Part shown: in pieces, positions 15,899-24,456 of the stretch
How the letters are laid out: each line of letters opens with the position of its first letter
How positions within the stretch are numbered: position 1 is the first letter of the stretch
Assembly (NCBI GenBank): GCA_945906105.1
Contig: CAMDQO010000010.1
Coordinates: forward strand, 1-64,000
DNA from: Novosphingobium sp. Chol11
GTDB taxonomy: Bacteria > Pseudomonadota > Alphaproteobacteria > Sphingomonadales > Sphingomonadaceae
Direction of reading: 5' to 3'
DNA length: 64,000 bases
Notes under the pieces: model-generated
What the model was told of the DNA's origin: nothing
The model's database searches: none
The model's input: only the letters and a program-made list of their open reading frames with translations
Translations under genes and position numbers: made by a program

Positions 15899-17665
15899 AT
15901 GGCTTTCCAGATCAGACAGATCGACCGCACCGCCAATGGCCGCGAGATCACGCGTGAGCGCAGGCTCGACAAGGATCGATTGACCCTTGGCCGGTCGGCA
16001 GAGAACGACCTACATCTGCCAGACCTTGCTCTCGACCTGTTCCATGCCGAAATCGCGCTGACAAGCCGTGGCCGGATCGCCGTCAGGACGTTGAGCGCGC
16101 TTGGCTTCACGCTTGACGGTGCGCTGCACCAGTCGGTGCAGATTGCTTGCCGCGATGGCGGCGAGCTGGGGTTCGGAAGCTATCAGCTCACCATATCGGC
16201 GGGGGACGATGGTTCCTGCATCATCACCATCCGGCAGATCGGAGGAGCAGGCAGCGCGCTCGAAAACCGGCGCGACTTTTCACTAGGCCGTGTGCTTCCC
16301 GGCAAGCGGCGGATGGCTTGGGCCTCAGCACTCACCATCCTCGTGCTGTTCCTTATCATCCCGATTGCCACGCACGTGCTGCATCAATCCAACTCGAAAA
16401 TACCAGTCGTCGGCGATTCAAGCTGGAGTCCGGGCAAGCTCAGCCTCGACCATCACGCGCTTGAGCAGAAATGTGAAACTTGCCATGTGCAGGGCTTCGC
16501 CGCCGTGCGCGATGAGGTCTGCTCGTCCTGCCACAAGGATATTCACGATCATGCCGCGACGGATCGCCATTCCGCAGCAGATCGGCTGGCCAAGGCGCGC
16601 GCCGAGCCGGGATTGGGCGGCAGCTTCCTGCGGGCTGTAGCCAAGGGCTTTGGCAAACCCGGCCCCGGTGCTTGCGTCGATTGCCATCTCCAGCATGAAG
16701 GCGTCACACCGATGCCGATGTCGCCGCAGAAGTTCTGCGCGGAGTGTCACGGGTCGCTGAGCGACAGACTGCGCGATACCAAGCTGGGCAATGCCTCAGA
16801 CTTTGGCTCAGCCCATCCGCAGTTCCGCCCGCTGGTGGTGACCAGCGCCGCTAGCCGCAGCCTTTCGCGCCTCTCGCTTGATCGGCCGGTCGCGGAGGAT
16901 AATGGCCTCACCTTTCCGCACAAGCTGCACCTCGATAAGCAGGGCGGTGCTACCCGGATGGCGATTTCGCTGGGTTCGGCGCGCGGCTATGGCAGCCAGC
17001 TCGATTGCGGTAATTGTCACCGCAAGACCGAAGACGGCGTGCGCTTTCAGCCGATCATCATGGAACGTGATTGCGCAGCCTGCCACAGCCTTGCCTATGA
17101 CCGGGTCGGCAGCACGGTGCGCACGCTGCATCATGGCGACGTCGATCAGGCCATCGTCGATGTCAGCAGCCGCCCAGCCGCCCGACCAGCTACCGGCCCA
17201 GCCGTCAACGGACGCCGCCGCCCCGGAGCGTTCGACTTGGGCGGAACCTATTACAACAATTTCTCCTCACCGCCCGTCGGGAGCGGAGCGGCGGGCCTCG
17301 CCTTTGCGCGCGGCGGCATCTGCAGCGAATGCCATACGCCGGTGATGCAGGGCGGAAAGTTCGGGGTGATTCCGGTAACGCTGCGCAACCGTTTCATGGA
17401 TCACGGCTGGTTCGATCACCGCCCGCATCGCCAGACCACCTGCGCCACTTGCCATGCTGCGGCAGGCTCTACGCGCTCGTCGGATGTTCTGCTCCCGCCC
17501 ATCGCAACCTGCCGGACATGTCACCTTGGCGCGGACAGTACGAAAGCCAAAGTTCCATCGGGTTGCGCCATGTGCCACAGCTATCACTTGCCGAGCTTCA
17601 TCTCAGACAAGTCTAGGCACAGTAGCAAGCAAGCGGCGGGCAAGCCATTGAGGGAGGGAGGCTGA
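15899..17665 (+). CDS. FHA domain fused through one membrane helix to a decaheme cytochrome c
   Basis: 588 residues. Residues about 22-100 form a forkhead-associated domain (LTLGRSAENDLHLPD carries the phosphopeptide-binding GRS and N). A membrane helix spans about 140-161. From residue 192 on there are ten CXXCH heme sites: CETCH, CSSCH, CVDCH, CAECH, CGNCH, CAACH, CSECH, CATCH, CRTCH, CAMCH. The topology puts FHA in the cytoplasm and the hemes in the periplasm. It likely accepts electrons from the cytochrome-b-like protein, with FHA recognising a phosphothreonine partner. It starts 9 nt after its neighbour. Confidence 0.9.
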   Translation: MAFQIRQIDRTANGREITRERRLDKDRLTLGRSAENDLHLPDLALDLFHAEIALTSRGRIAVRTLSALGFTLDGALHQSVQIACRDGGELGFGSYQLTISAGDDGSCIITIRQIGGAGSALENRRDFSLGRVLPGKRRMAWASALTILVLFLIIPIATHVLHQSNSKIPVVGDSSWSPGKLSLDHHALEQKCETCHVQGFAAVRDEVCSSCHKDIHDHAATDRHSAADRLAKARAEPGLGGSFLRAVAKGFGKPGPGACVDCHLQHEGVTPMPMSPQKFCAECHGSLSDRLRDTKLGNASDFGSAHPQFRPLVVTSAASRSLSRLSLDRPVAEDNGLTFPHKLHLDKQGGATRMAISLGSARGYGSQLDCGNCHRKTEDGVRFQPIIMERDCAACHSLAYDRVGSTVRTLHHGDVDQAIVDVSSRPAARPATGPAVNGRRRPGAFDLGGTYYNNFSSPPVGSGAAGLAFARGGICSECHTPVMQGGKFGVIPVTLRNRFMDHGWFDHRPHRQTTCATCHAAAGSTRSSDVLLPPIATCRTCHLGADSTKAKVPSGCAMCHSYHLPSFISDKSRHSSKQAAGKPLREGG

Positions 17666-17668
17666 ACC

Positions 17669-18514
17669 ATGCTGATCGCACAGGTCTCTGACATCCATAT
17701 CGACTTTCACCGGGATCATCCCGATGAGCCCAACCTCAAGCGGTTGCGCCAAGTGCTCGACCGACTGGTCAATCGGCCAGACCGGCCCGACCTGTTGCTC
17801 CTGACCGGTGATCTTACCGAACATGGCGATGCGGCGAGCTTTGCCGAGCTCAAAGCCGCATTGGCGGCGCTGCCGTTTCCGGTCTGGCCGATCCCCGGCA
17901 ACCACGATGCCCGCGCTGCTCTGGCTGGTGCTTTCGCGCAAGTGCCGCAGGATGGTGGCTTCCTGCATTACGCGGTTGAAGTCGGGGGGCTGCGCATCCT
18001 GATGCTCGACAGCCTTGAACAAGGCCGACACAGCGGGGCTTTCTGCGCGGCGCGCGGGCAATGGCTCTGCGCACAGCTTAGCGCTCACCTCGATACCCCG
18101 ACCCTTGTGGTCATCCACCATCCCCCTGTCGTCAGCGGGATTGACTGGATGGACCCCGGCTCCGCCGAACCATGGATCGCGCGGCTGGGTGATGCGCTGG
18201 CGGGTCAACGCCAGGTCAAGGCCATCCTCTGCGGCCATTTGCACCGACCGATGGCGACGACATTCGCCGGAATTCCCCTCATTATCTGCCCTTCATCGGC
18301 AGCCGCGCTGGCGTTGCAATTGGACGCAATCGATCCCGGCCATGCCGATGGCCGGGCGATGATCATCGATGAACCGCCGGGATTCGCGCTGCATCACTGG
18401 GATGGGGAGCGGCTCGTCACCCATTTCGCGCTGTCCCCTGCCGCCCCGGTACTCGTTACCTACGACGCGAAATTCAAGCCACTGGTGCAGCAGATGCTCA
18501 GCGAGCGGGACTGA
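17669..18514 (+). CDS. cpdA: CpdA-like metallophosphoesterase (probable cyclic-nucleotide phosphodiesterase)
   Basis: 281 residues with the class III cNMP phosphodiesterase/calcineurin fold. Metal ligands are visible as D8-x-H10, GDLTEHG (D48), GNHD (N78, H79), HHPP (H150) and GHLH (H190, H192). CpdA/Icc enzymes hydrolyse 3',5'-cAMP, and GHLHRP plus the overall length fit that group better than other phosphoesterases. It closes the operon headed by the cNMP-binding reductase, 3 nt after the FHA-cytochrome. The window also encodes an adenylate cyclase. Together they suggest local cAMP turnover. Substrate is not proven by sequence. Confidence 0.82.
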   Translation: MLIAQVSDIHIDFHRDHPDEPNLKRLRQVLDRLVNRPDRPDLLLLTGDLTEHGDAASFAELKAALAALPFPVWPIPGNHDARAALAGAFAQVPQDGGFLHYAVEVGGLRILMLDSLEQGRHSGAFCAARGQWLCAQLSAHLDTPTLVVIHHPPVVSGIDWMDPGSAEPWIARLGDALAGQRQVKAILCGHLHRPMATTFAGIPLIICPSSAAALALQLDAIDPGHADGRAMIIDEPPGFALHHWDGERLVTHFALSPAAPVLVTYDAKFKPLVQQMLSERD

Positions 18515-18520
18515 ATTCGA

Positions 18521-21500
18521 TCAGGGCTTGCTCGGCGGGATTGCCGCGCGCCACAGGTTCATATCGACCGCATCGCTGACCTTCCACGGCACCCGGTTGC
18601 GGTCACGGAACAGACGCTCCATCTCCTCCCGGTTGAAGGGACGCGAGCCGAGCCGCCCGAACACCGCGATCTGCCCGCCAGTCTCATCGACCGCGCGATC
18701 ACGGTCGAGTCCCTTGGCAAGCGCAATCGCCGGGCTGGGCGTTCGTGCCCATGCGATCAGCTCAGGCTTGGGCGGCGGGCTGAAACCATAGAGGTTGGGC
18801 TGGCTCTCGGGCGAGGTTAGTTGCAGCACCTTCAGCCCATTTCTGCCATCGGCAACATAGGCAAACAGCGAGGCATTGGTGGTGCCGATAATCACATCCT
18901 CGGCGTCGCTCAGCTGCCCGTCGAAGGTAGCCTTCAAATAGACCTTCGGTGCCTCCGGCCTGGTGATGTTGACGATCACCAGGCCATCCTGCTTGGCCGC
19001 AATATAGGCATAGGTCCGCGCGAGGTAGATGCGGCGGGCATCAGCCAGCAGGATCGTCCCCGAAGGCACCGGCTGCGGATCGAGCAGGTCGGTCACATCG
19101 AACAGCTTGATCCCCTCGCGGTCAGTCACCCACAGATAGCGGAACTGGACAGAACTCGCCCGCGCGTCATCCAGCGGCAGCACTTTGGCAAGGCGTGGGT
19201 TGAGCGGGTCCTTAAGATCGATCACGACCAGTCCAGCATCGGCGGTGATATAGGCCACCGCCCCTGCCAGCACGATATGCCGCGCACCCACCAGCACATT
19301 GTCCGGGTTCCAGGTCACCGCGCGCGCCAGTTTGTTGTTGCGGAATTCTCCGTCCGCCAGCGTATCGACATTGACCAGAATGAGCCCCTCAACGCTGTCG
19401 GTAATTGCCGCATAGCTGTAGATCGGCAGGAACGGCTGCTCCTGATTGAGTTCGCGCATCTCCTGCGTATTGCGCCGCGGCGCAATCGGTTGATCGGTCG
19501 GCAGCGCCATGCAGGTCGCGTTGGCCGAAGCGATATGCAGTTTCTGCCCGAGCGGCGAGAACGGCGCAGAGATGATCGGCTGCGAGACACCCTTGTTGGC
19601 AACCGACGCGACATCATAAACGCGGAAGCCACCCTTGCCTTCGGCGGAGAACATGTACTCTCCGCGCAGTTGCAGGCATCCGACACGATCAGCGGTATTG
19701 TGGACCGGGTTGCGGAACTCCTCAAGCGGATCGGTTTCGCCTGACAGCTTTTTGTCGAGCGTTTTGCCGCGCACCCAGTTCTTCAGCTCGCGGCCGTTCT
19801 TCTCGACATGAAGGCGGTAATAGTCGGGATAGGCATATTTCTGGAGATAGGAGCCGATCACTGTTTGCGGTTCGCTCCATTCGGTCACCCGCACCGCCTC
19901 GATCCCGCCTTCCAGCCCGGTCCAGGCATTCATGCCGACGAAATTCACATAGTTGGTGCCGAGCAAAAGCAGCTGGCCCATGATCGCATTATTGTCGTCC
20001 TGATCCGACAAGTGACAATCGCTGCAGGTCTTGGTCTCTGTGGTGCGCACGGTGTGCGGGAAGTGCGGTGCGAAGGCCTGGCTGGAAAAGCCGATCGAGC
20101 TGATCGGCGGCTGCTGGATATATATCCTCTCGCGGTTGATGTTGGTCGAGGACAGAACCAGCGCCGAGGAACTTCGCACCGGCGCAATCTGGTTGCCCTT
20201 GGTGGTCATGTGGATGCCAAGCTGGAACATCTCATCGCGCGCCACTTGCGGGTTGTATGTCGCGAAATTGCGCGTCTCCTCCCCTTCAAAGTGCTGTGAC
20301 CTGGTCTTCCAGTTGGCCTCGATCGGCAAATGGCAGCCGCCACAACTGGTGGTCCAGCTGAGGTGGCAGGTGTAACAGGTGATCTTGTCGTCACTGTGCG
20401 CCCGGTCTGCTTTGGCGATGCCCGGCCCGAAGGCAAAACTGGCGCTATCGGTACCGCTGCCAGTCCCGAGACGGCTCATCAGCTTGGCGCGGGCGGCCTT
20501 GGCGTTGAACGTTGACGATGTCGGATCGACGCTGTCCTTGACCATCCGCACCCGCCATTCGCGCGATGGATCGAGTATCGAGCGTTGCACCAGCACCGGA
20601 CGGCCAAACCCGTCCTGACTCCATTCAAAACGGCGCTTGCCATCAGGATTCCTGAGCAGCGCAAGGTTGTTTCCGGTTGGCGGCGCGGCGGGGCCAGAGG
20701 TGAACAGCGTCGGGTAGGCATCTGCCGTGCCGTGGCAATCCTTGCAGCTGATCTCGATGGCGTTGGCCACCTCGCCATAGATCAGCCCATTGCCATGGCT
20801 GTCCTGCGAAAAGTGGCAATCGGCGCATTGCATCCCCTTCTCGGCGTGAATATCCATGAGATGCACAGATTTTCCGGGATTGGTGCCGGGTGCCACGAAC
20901 TTGCCCTCACCCTGCTTGCGCCACTTCTCCGGATCATCATTCGCGACAATCTTGCCATCGGCGTCGAGCAGATTGCCTTCGCGGTCACGCTTGAACACCC
21001 CGCGGAAATTCCAGCCATGGCTGTGGTAATCGGCAAATTGGGTGTCTTTTAGCTTGGGATTGAGATCGTAGACATTGCGCAGGAAATCGACATCGCCCCA
21101 TTTGCCGCGCGCTGCTGCCGCTTCGGGATTGCGATCGGCGGTCTCGCGGACTTCCTTAGCGGTCGGATATTTCTGCTTTTCCGGCCACATGGACGGAGCA
21201 TCCGCTTCATAGTCCCACATCGTGTAACCAAGGAAGCTGTTCAGAAAGATGTTGGGCTGGTGCATGTGGCAGCTCATGCACTGCGACGTCGGGATCGCGC
21301 GGGTGAAGACGTGGCGGAGCGGCAGGCCGCTGGCCTTGACCTGCAAGACCGATCCATCCGCCTGCTTCTGCGGCTCGGTCTTGCTGGCGATGGTCGGATC
21401 GTTGGTAATCGTCCGACCGTCCCGCCCGTGCTGGGCATAGGTCAGGCTGTGGCGCGGTTCGCGGTCATTGGCATAGACGACATGGCAGCCCGAGCAGCCC

Positions 21501-22498
21501 GAGCTGCGATAATCGCCCGGCTGGTCGTTGGTTCCCATGAACCACATGTAGGGATCGTTGAGCCGGGTCTTGTGGATATTGAGCACCGGGATGGCGACGC
21601 GCAGCCCGGTGCCGGGACCACGGTTCGATTGCTTGAGATCGGGCCGCCCCGGTTCTTCCAGCTTCTGGATAGCGCCACTGGGATTGGGCAGGCCAATCTC
21701 GGGGAACTGGCTGCCGATAGTGCGGCCACCGCGCTCGAACACGCGGAACACATCGCCGGGCGGAACCGCTTGCCAGCGCGGCAAGGGATAAAGCGCAGCA
21801 AGCGCCCCGCGCGCCTTTTGCATTTCCGTCAGCGTTCCCGGAGGATTGCCCGGAGAGAGGATTTTTGCTGGCTGGCCATCGCGGGTATAGGCTTCGCCGA
21901 AGATGTAGCCTTTGTACGGAACGATCCCGTTGTTATAGCTCGCCCCGCCCCACAGCATCGCGCCGCTCGACATCAGCGAGCGTTCCGCCGCCTCGATCTG
22001 GCTCGTGTGGCAGGCACCACAGGCCTCACGCGCAATGCGGTAGTCACTCGGATTGACGAAGCGGACAAATTCCGGTGCCTCGCGATTGAGCAGCGTGTAA
22101 CTGCGCTTGGGCTTGACCGCCGAGGGATAGCCCCAGGCCTGCGGATAACGCGGCAAGACATGCGCAGTATCACGGGCGGCGACATAGCCGGGCTCGTCGC
22201 GCTGAAGGCCTGGTGCCACCCGCACGGCGGCATTGCCGCCATGGCAATCCGTACAGCCGAGCCGCACTGCCGGAGATACGTGCATCGTCAGGACATCAGA
22301 ATTCGTATGACAGCTGATGCAGCCGGCAGACTTGGCATCCGCTTGCGCCGGAGTCTGGTTTGCCGGGGCTGGAGGCGCCGTGACATAGCTGCGCTTGACC
22401 GCGTGCTCTTCATCGCTGGCCAGACTCGTACTCGCCGGAATGGCGAGAAGTGTGCCCAGCAGGGCCAGCAGCAAGAGCAGGTTGCGGATCACGCGCAT
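18521..22498 (-). CDS. Giant decaheme cytochrome c with LVIVD-repeat propeller
   Basis: 1325 residues with an N-terminal signal peptide (about 1-28). Ten CXXCH sites occur in the first about 840 residues: CISCH, CTDCH, CGACH, CSGCH, CMSCH, CADCH, CKDCH, CYTCH, CGGCH, CSDCH. The C-terminal third holds LVIVD-type repeats (GLVVIDLKDPLNPRLAKV, GIKLFDVTDLLDPQPV, GLVIVNITRPEAPKVY, GLKVLQLTSPES), expected to form a beta-propeller on the outside or in the periplasm. Its ATG overlaps the stop of the beta-barrel gene (TGATG), so it is translated with that barrel. It is a plausible surface-facing terminal of a porin-cytochrome conduit. Confidence 0.88.
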   Translation of the reverse strand: MRVIRNLLLLLALLGTLLAIPASTSLASDEEHAVKRSYVTAPPAPANQTPAQADAKSAGCISCHTNSDVLTMHVSPAVRLGCTDCHGGNAAVRVAPGLQRDEPGYVAARDTAHVLPRYPQAWGYPSAVKPKRSYTLLNREAPEFVRFVNPSDYRIAREACGACHTSQIEAAERSLMSSGAMLWGGASYNNGIVPYKGYIFGEAYTRDGQPAKILSPGNPPGTLTEMQKARGALAALYPLPRWQAVPPGDVFRVFERGGRTIGSQFPEIGLPNPSGAIQKLEEPGRPDLKQSNRGPGTGLRVAIPVLNIHKTRLNDPYMWFMGTNDQPGDYRSSGCSGCHVVYANDREPRHSLTYAQHGRDGRTITNDPTIASKTEPQKQADGSVLQVKASGLPLRHVFTRAIPTSQCMSCHMHQPNIFLNSFLGYTMWDYEADAPSMWPEKQKYPTAKEVRETADRNPEAAAARGKWGDVDFLRNVYDLNPKLKDTQFADYHSHGWNFRGVFKRDREGNLLDADGKIVANDDPEKWRKQGEGKFVAPGTNPGKSVHLMDIHAEKGMQCADCHFSQDSHGNGLIYGEVANAIEISCKDCHGTADAYPTLFTSGPAAPPTGNNLALLRNPDGKRRFEWSQDGFGRPVLVQRSILDPSREWRVRMVKDSVDPTSSTFNAKAARAKLMSRLGTGSGTDSASFAFGPGIAKADRAHSDDKITCYTCHLSWTTSCGGCHLPIEANWKTRSQHFEGEETRNFATYNPQVARDEMFQLGIHMTTKGNQIAPVRSSSALVLSSTNINRERIYIQQPPISSIGFSSQAFAPHFPHTVRTTETKTCSDCHLSDQDDNNAIMGQLLLLGTNYVNFVGMNAWTGLEGGIEAVRVTEWSEPQTVIGSYLQKYAYPDYYRLHVEKNGRELKNWVRGKTLDKKLSGETDPLEEFRNPVHNTADRVGCLQLRGEYMFSAEGKGGFRVYDVASVANKGVSQPIISAPFSPLGQKLHIASANATCMALPTDQPIAPRRNTQEMRELNQEQPFLPIYSYAAITDSVEGLILVNVDTLADGEFRNNKLARAVTWNPDNVLVGARHIVLAGAVAYITADAGLVVIDLKDPLNPRLAKVLPLDDARASSVQFRYLWVTDREGIKLFDVTDLLDPQPVPSGTILLADARRIYLARTYAYIAAKQDGLVIVNITRPEAPKVYLKATFDGQLSDAEDVIIGTTNASLFAYVADGRNGLKVLQLTSPESQPNLYGFSPPPKPELIAWARTPSPAIALAKGLDRDRAVDETGGQIAVFGRLGSRPFNREEMERLFRDRNRVPWKVSDAVDMNLWRAAIPPSKP

Positions 22499-24456
22499 CA
22501 GTAGCTCAGTACCAGATTGGCGAGGACCGAATAATAGGCGCGTCCCCCGCCGGAATTGGCGAACAGATCACGGAATCCCGCGCCGCCGATCAACATTGCC
22601 CCCGAAAGACGAAAGACGATGTTCTGCGTTGCCTTGGGCCGCCAGATTGCCGAGGACGACAGATCCCAGCCAATATCACGGGGAATGCTGCCTTCATTGC
22701 GCAGGGCCTGCAAGTTCGCCGTGTTGGCAAACCACAGATGATTGGCATTGGCCGAAACGCGCAGCTGCGGCATCAGATCGAAATCGGCACCGGCTCCGAC
22801 CAGAACCGTGCCGGGATTGTTGAAGTTGGACTGCCCTTGCTCCTTGGACGAACGCAGGCTGTTGAGAATGCCGTTACGGCCATTTAGCCCCACCGCGCGG
22901 CCGCCACCGGCAAAGGGGATGGACTGGCGGATCCAGTAGCTGGTGTCGGCTCCGGCAAACACCGGGTTCTCGACAATCGCATCGAAGCCGGTCTCACGGT
23001 TGTCATAGGGATCGGAATCGCCGCTGGCATAAAGCCCGGACAGACGCAGGCGCATCCAGTCGCGATCATAGCTGAGCTCGGCGGCACCAAACCCGGCGCG
23101 GATATTGGCGGGCTTGCCGGTGAAGAAGCTGTTCCTGTCGCGGCCCAGCGCCAGATAGGTCGATGCAGTCAGGTTCAGCCGCCCGATCCGCCCGTCAGCA
23201 TTGTAGCCCAGATAGACGACATCGTAATCGCGCCCTCTGAGCGTTCCCAGCAGCGCAGGCCGGACCGGGAAGCCATTGTCATCAAGCTTGATCCCGCTGC
23301 CCTCGCGGTTGCGGTTATAGGCGAAAGTCAACTGGCTGGTCAGGCCGGGGGTGAGGAAATCCTGCCGGTAAAGATTGGCCAGGAAGACCCAATCCTTGCG
23401 CGGGCTTTCGGTGAGGTTGTTGAGCCCGCTGTTGGTGTCCTTTTCCAGCCGCCAGAACATGGCGAGATTATATTGCAGGCGGTTATTGTCACGATTGCCG
23501 AACAGGCGCACGCCGAGCTGGTCGTCATTAAACAGGAACCCCCGGAAATCCGCTTGAAATGGCTGGATACCGACGCGGACAGAATCGAAGTCATAGCGGT
23601 CCGAAACATTGCGCAGGTGATAGTCGATGAAGGCTTCCTGTACCCCCAGGAAGCTGTCGGTGCGCACGGTGCCGCGTGTCGGCTCGACAAACAACACCCG
23701 CGTTTCGGGGACGCGGACATGGTTGATGTTGAAGGCCAGCGCCAGCCGGTATTCGATCTCGGGCGGCTTGAACGTCGTACTGCCCTTGATCAGCGAGGCG
23801 CTGGCAATGAATGTCTGCGAGAAGACATAGCTCGCGTCCTTGCCGAAGACGTCGAGGCTCTGCGGCCTTGTGGTGGTCTGGACGCCGACGGGAATGGGAA
23901 AGCTGCGCGGCTCTAACACCGAATCGCTGACCAGACCAAGATTGAGGAACCAGTCATCGCCCTTCAGGAAGCCGGGGCGCTTACCATCGCGCAGCGGCAG
24001 ATCGCCCTTGAGCAGGTTCTGGTGATAAGGATCGCGGCGCGAATGGCAGACCTCACCCAGTGCCCGGAAAACGCCAAAGGCCGAAGGGTCGGCGCTCCTG
24101 GCGGGGCACAGGCTGGACATGATCCGCCAGCGATCAGGAACCGGGATCTGATCGGTGGGAAATGCTTCGGGCGGCGGGGCGCGGACGGCACCGGGGTTGT
24201 CTCCGCCCAGCTGCGGCGGCAGCGCGGTATTGTAGCCCGGCCGCTTGCGCCCCTTGATCACCCCGGCATCAACCTCGGGCGGCGGCTCGACAGTACCCGG
24301 CTCGTCCATCACCGAGGGCTGTGGTGGTGCCTGCGGCGGCGTCGGTGGAGAAACCGGCGCAGCCTCGCCCGGAACCCGCCGACCCGACAGAACCGCCGGA
24401 GCGAGGATCACCGGCTGGAGCATCAGTGCCGGCAGAATGAGCGTTAGCGCCGCCAT
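22498..24456 (-). CDS. Outer-membrane beta-barrel protein of the cytochrome operon
   Basis: 652 residues. A signal peptide (about 1-25) is followed by a Pro-rich segment of about 60 residues, then a long stretch of alternating polar and aromatic residues typical of beta-barrels, ending in the aromatic C-terminal signature NLVLSY recognised by the Bam machinery. It does not carry an MtrB-type N-terminal CxxC. Sandwiched between multiheme cytochrome genes, it may sheath a heme wire through the outer membrane, as MtrB does. That function is inferred from context only. The ATG at 24456 overlaps the preceding stop (TGATG); a GTG one codon earlier is possible. Confidence 0.8.
   Translation of the reverse strand: MAALTLILPALMLQPVILAPAVLSGRRVPGEAAPVSPPTPPQAPPQPSVMDEPGTVEPPPEVDAGVIKGRKRPGYNTALPPQLGGDNPGAVRAPPPEAFPTDQIPVPDRWRIMSSLCPARSADPSAFGVFRALGEVCHSRRDPYHQNLLKGDLPLRDGKRPGFLKGDDWFLNLGLVSDSVLEPRSFPIPVGVQTTTRPQSLDVFGKDASYVFSQTFIASASLIKGSTTFKPPEIEYRLALAFNINHVRVPETRVLFVEPTRGTVRTDSFLGVQEAFIDYHLRNVSDRYDFDSVRVGIQPFQADFRGFLFNDDQLGVRLFGNRDNNRLQYNLAMFWRLEKDTNSGLNNLTESPRKDWVFLANLYRQDFLTPGLTSQLTFAYNRNREGSGIKLDDNGFPVRPALLGTLRGRDYDVVYLGYNADGRIGRLNLTASTYLALGRDRNSFFTGKPANIRAGFGAAELSYDRDWMRLRLSGLYASGDSDPYDNRETGFDAIVENPVFAGADTSYWIRQSIPFAGGGRAVGLNGRNGILNSLRSSKEQGQSNFNNPGTVLVGAGADFDLMPQLRVSANANHLWFANTANLQALRNEGSIPRDIGWDLSSSAIWRPKATQNIVFRLSGAMLIGGAGFRDLFANSGGGRAYYSVLANLVLSY

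Noticed and set aside
21260-22504. 414-codon plus-strand open frame
   Set aside because: Antisense to the decaheme gene, which has a signal peptide and heme sites; the frame has none.
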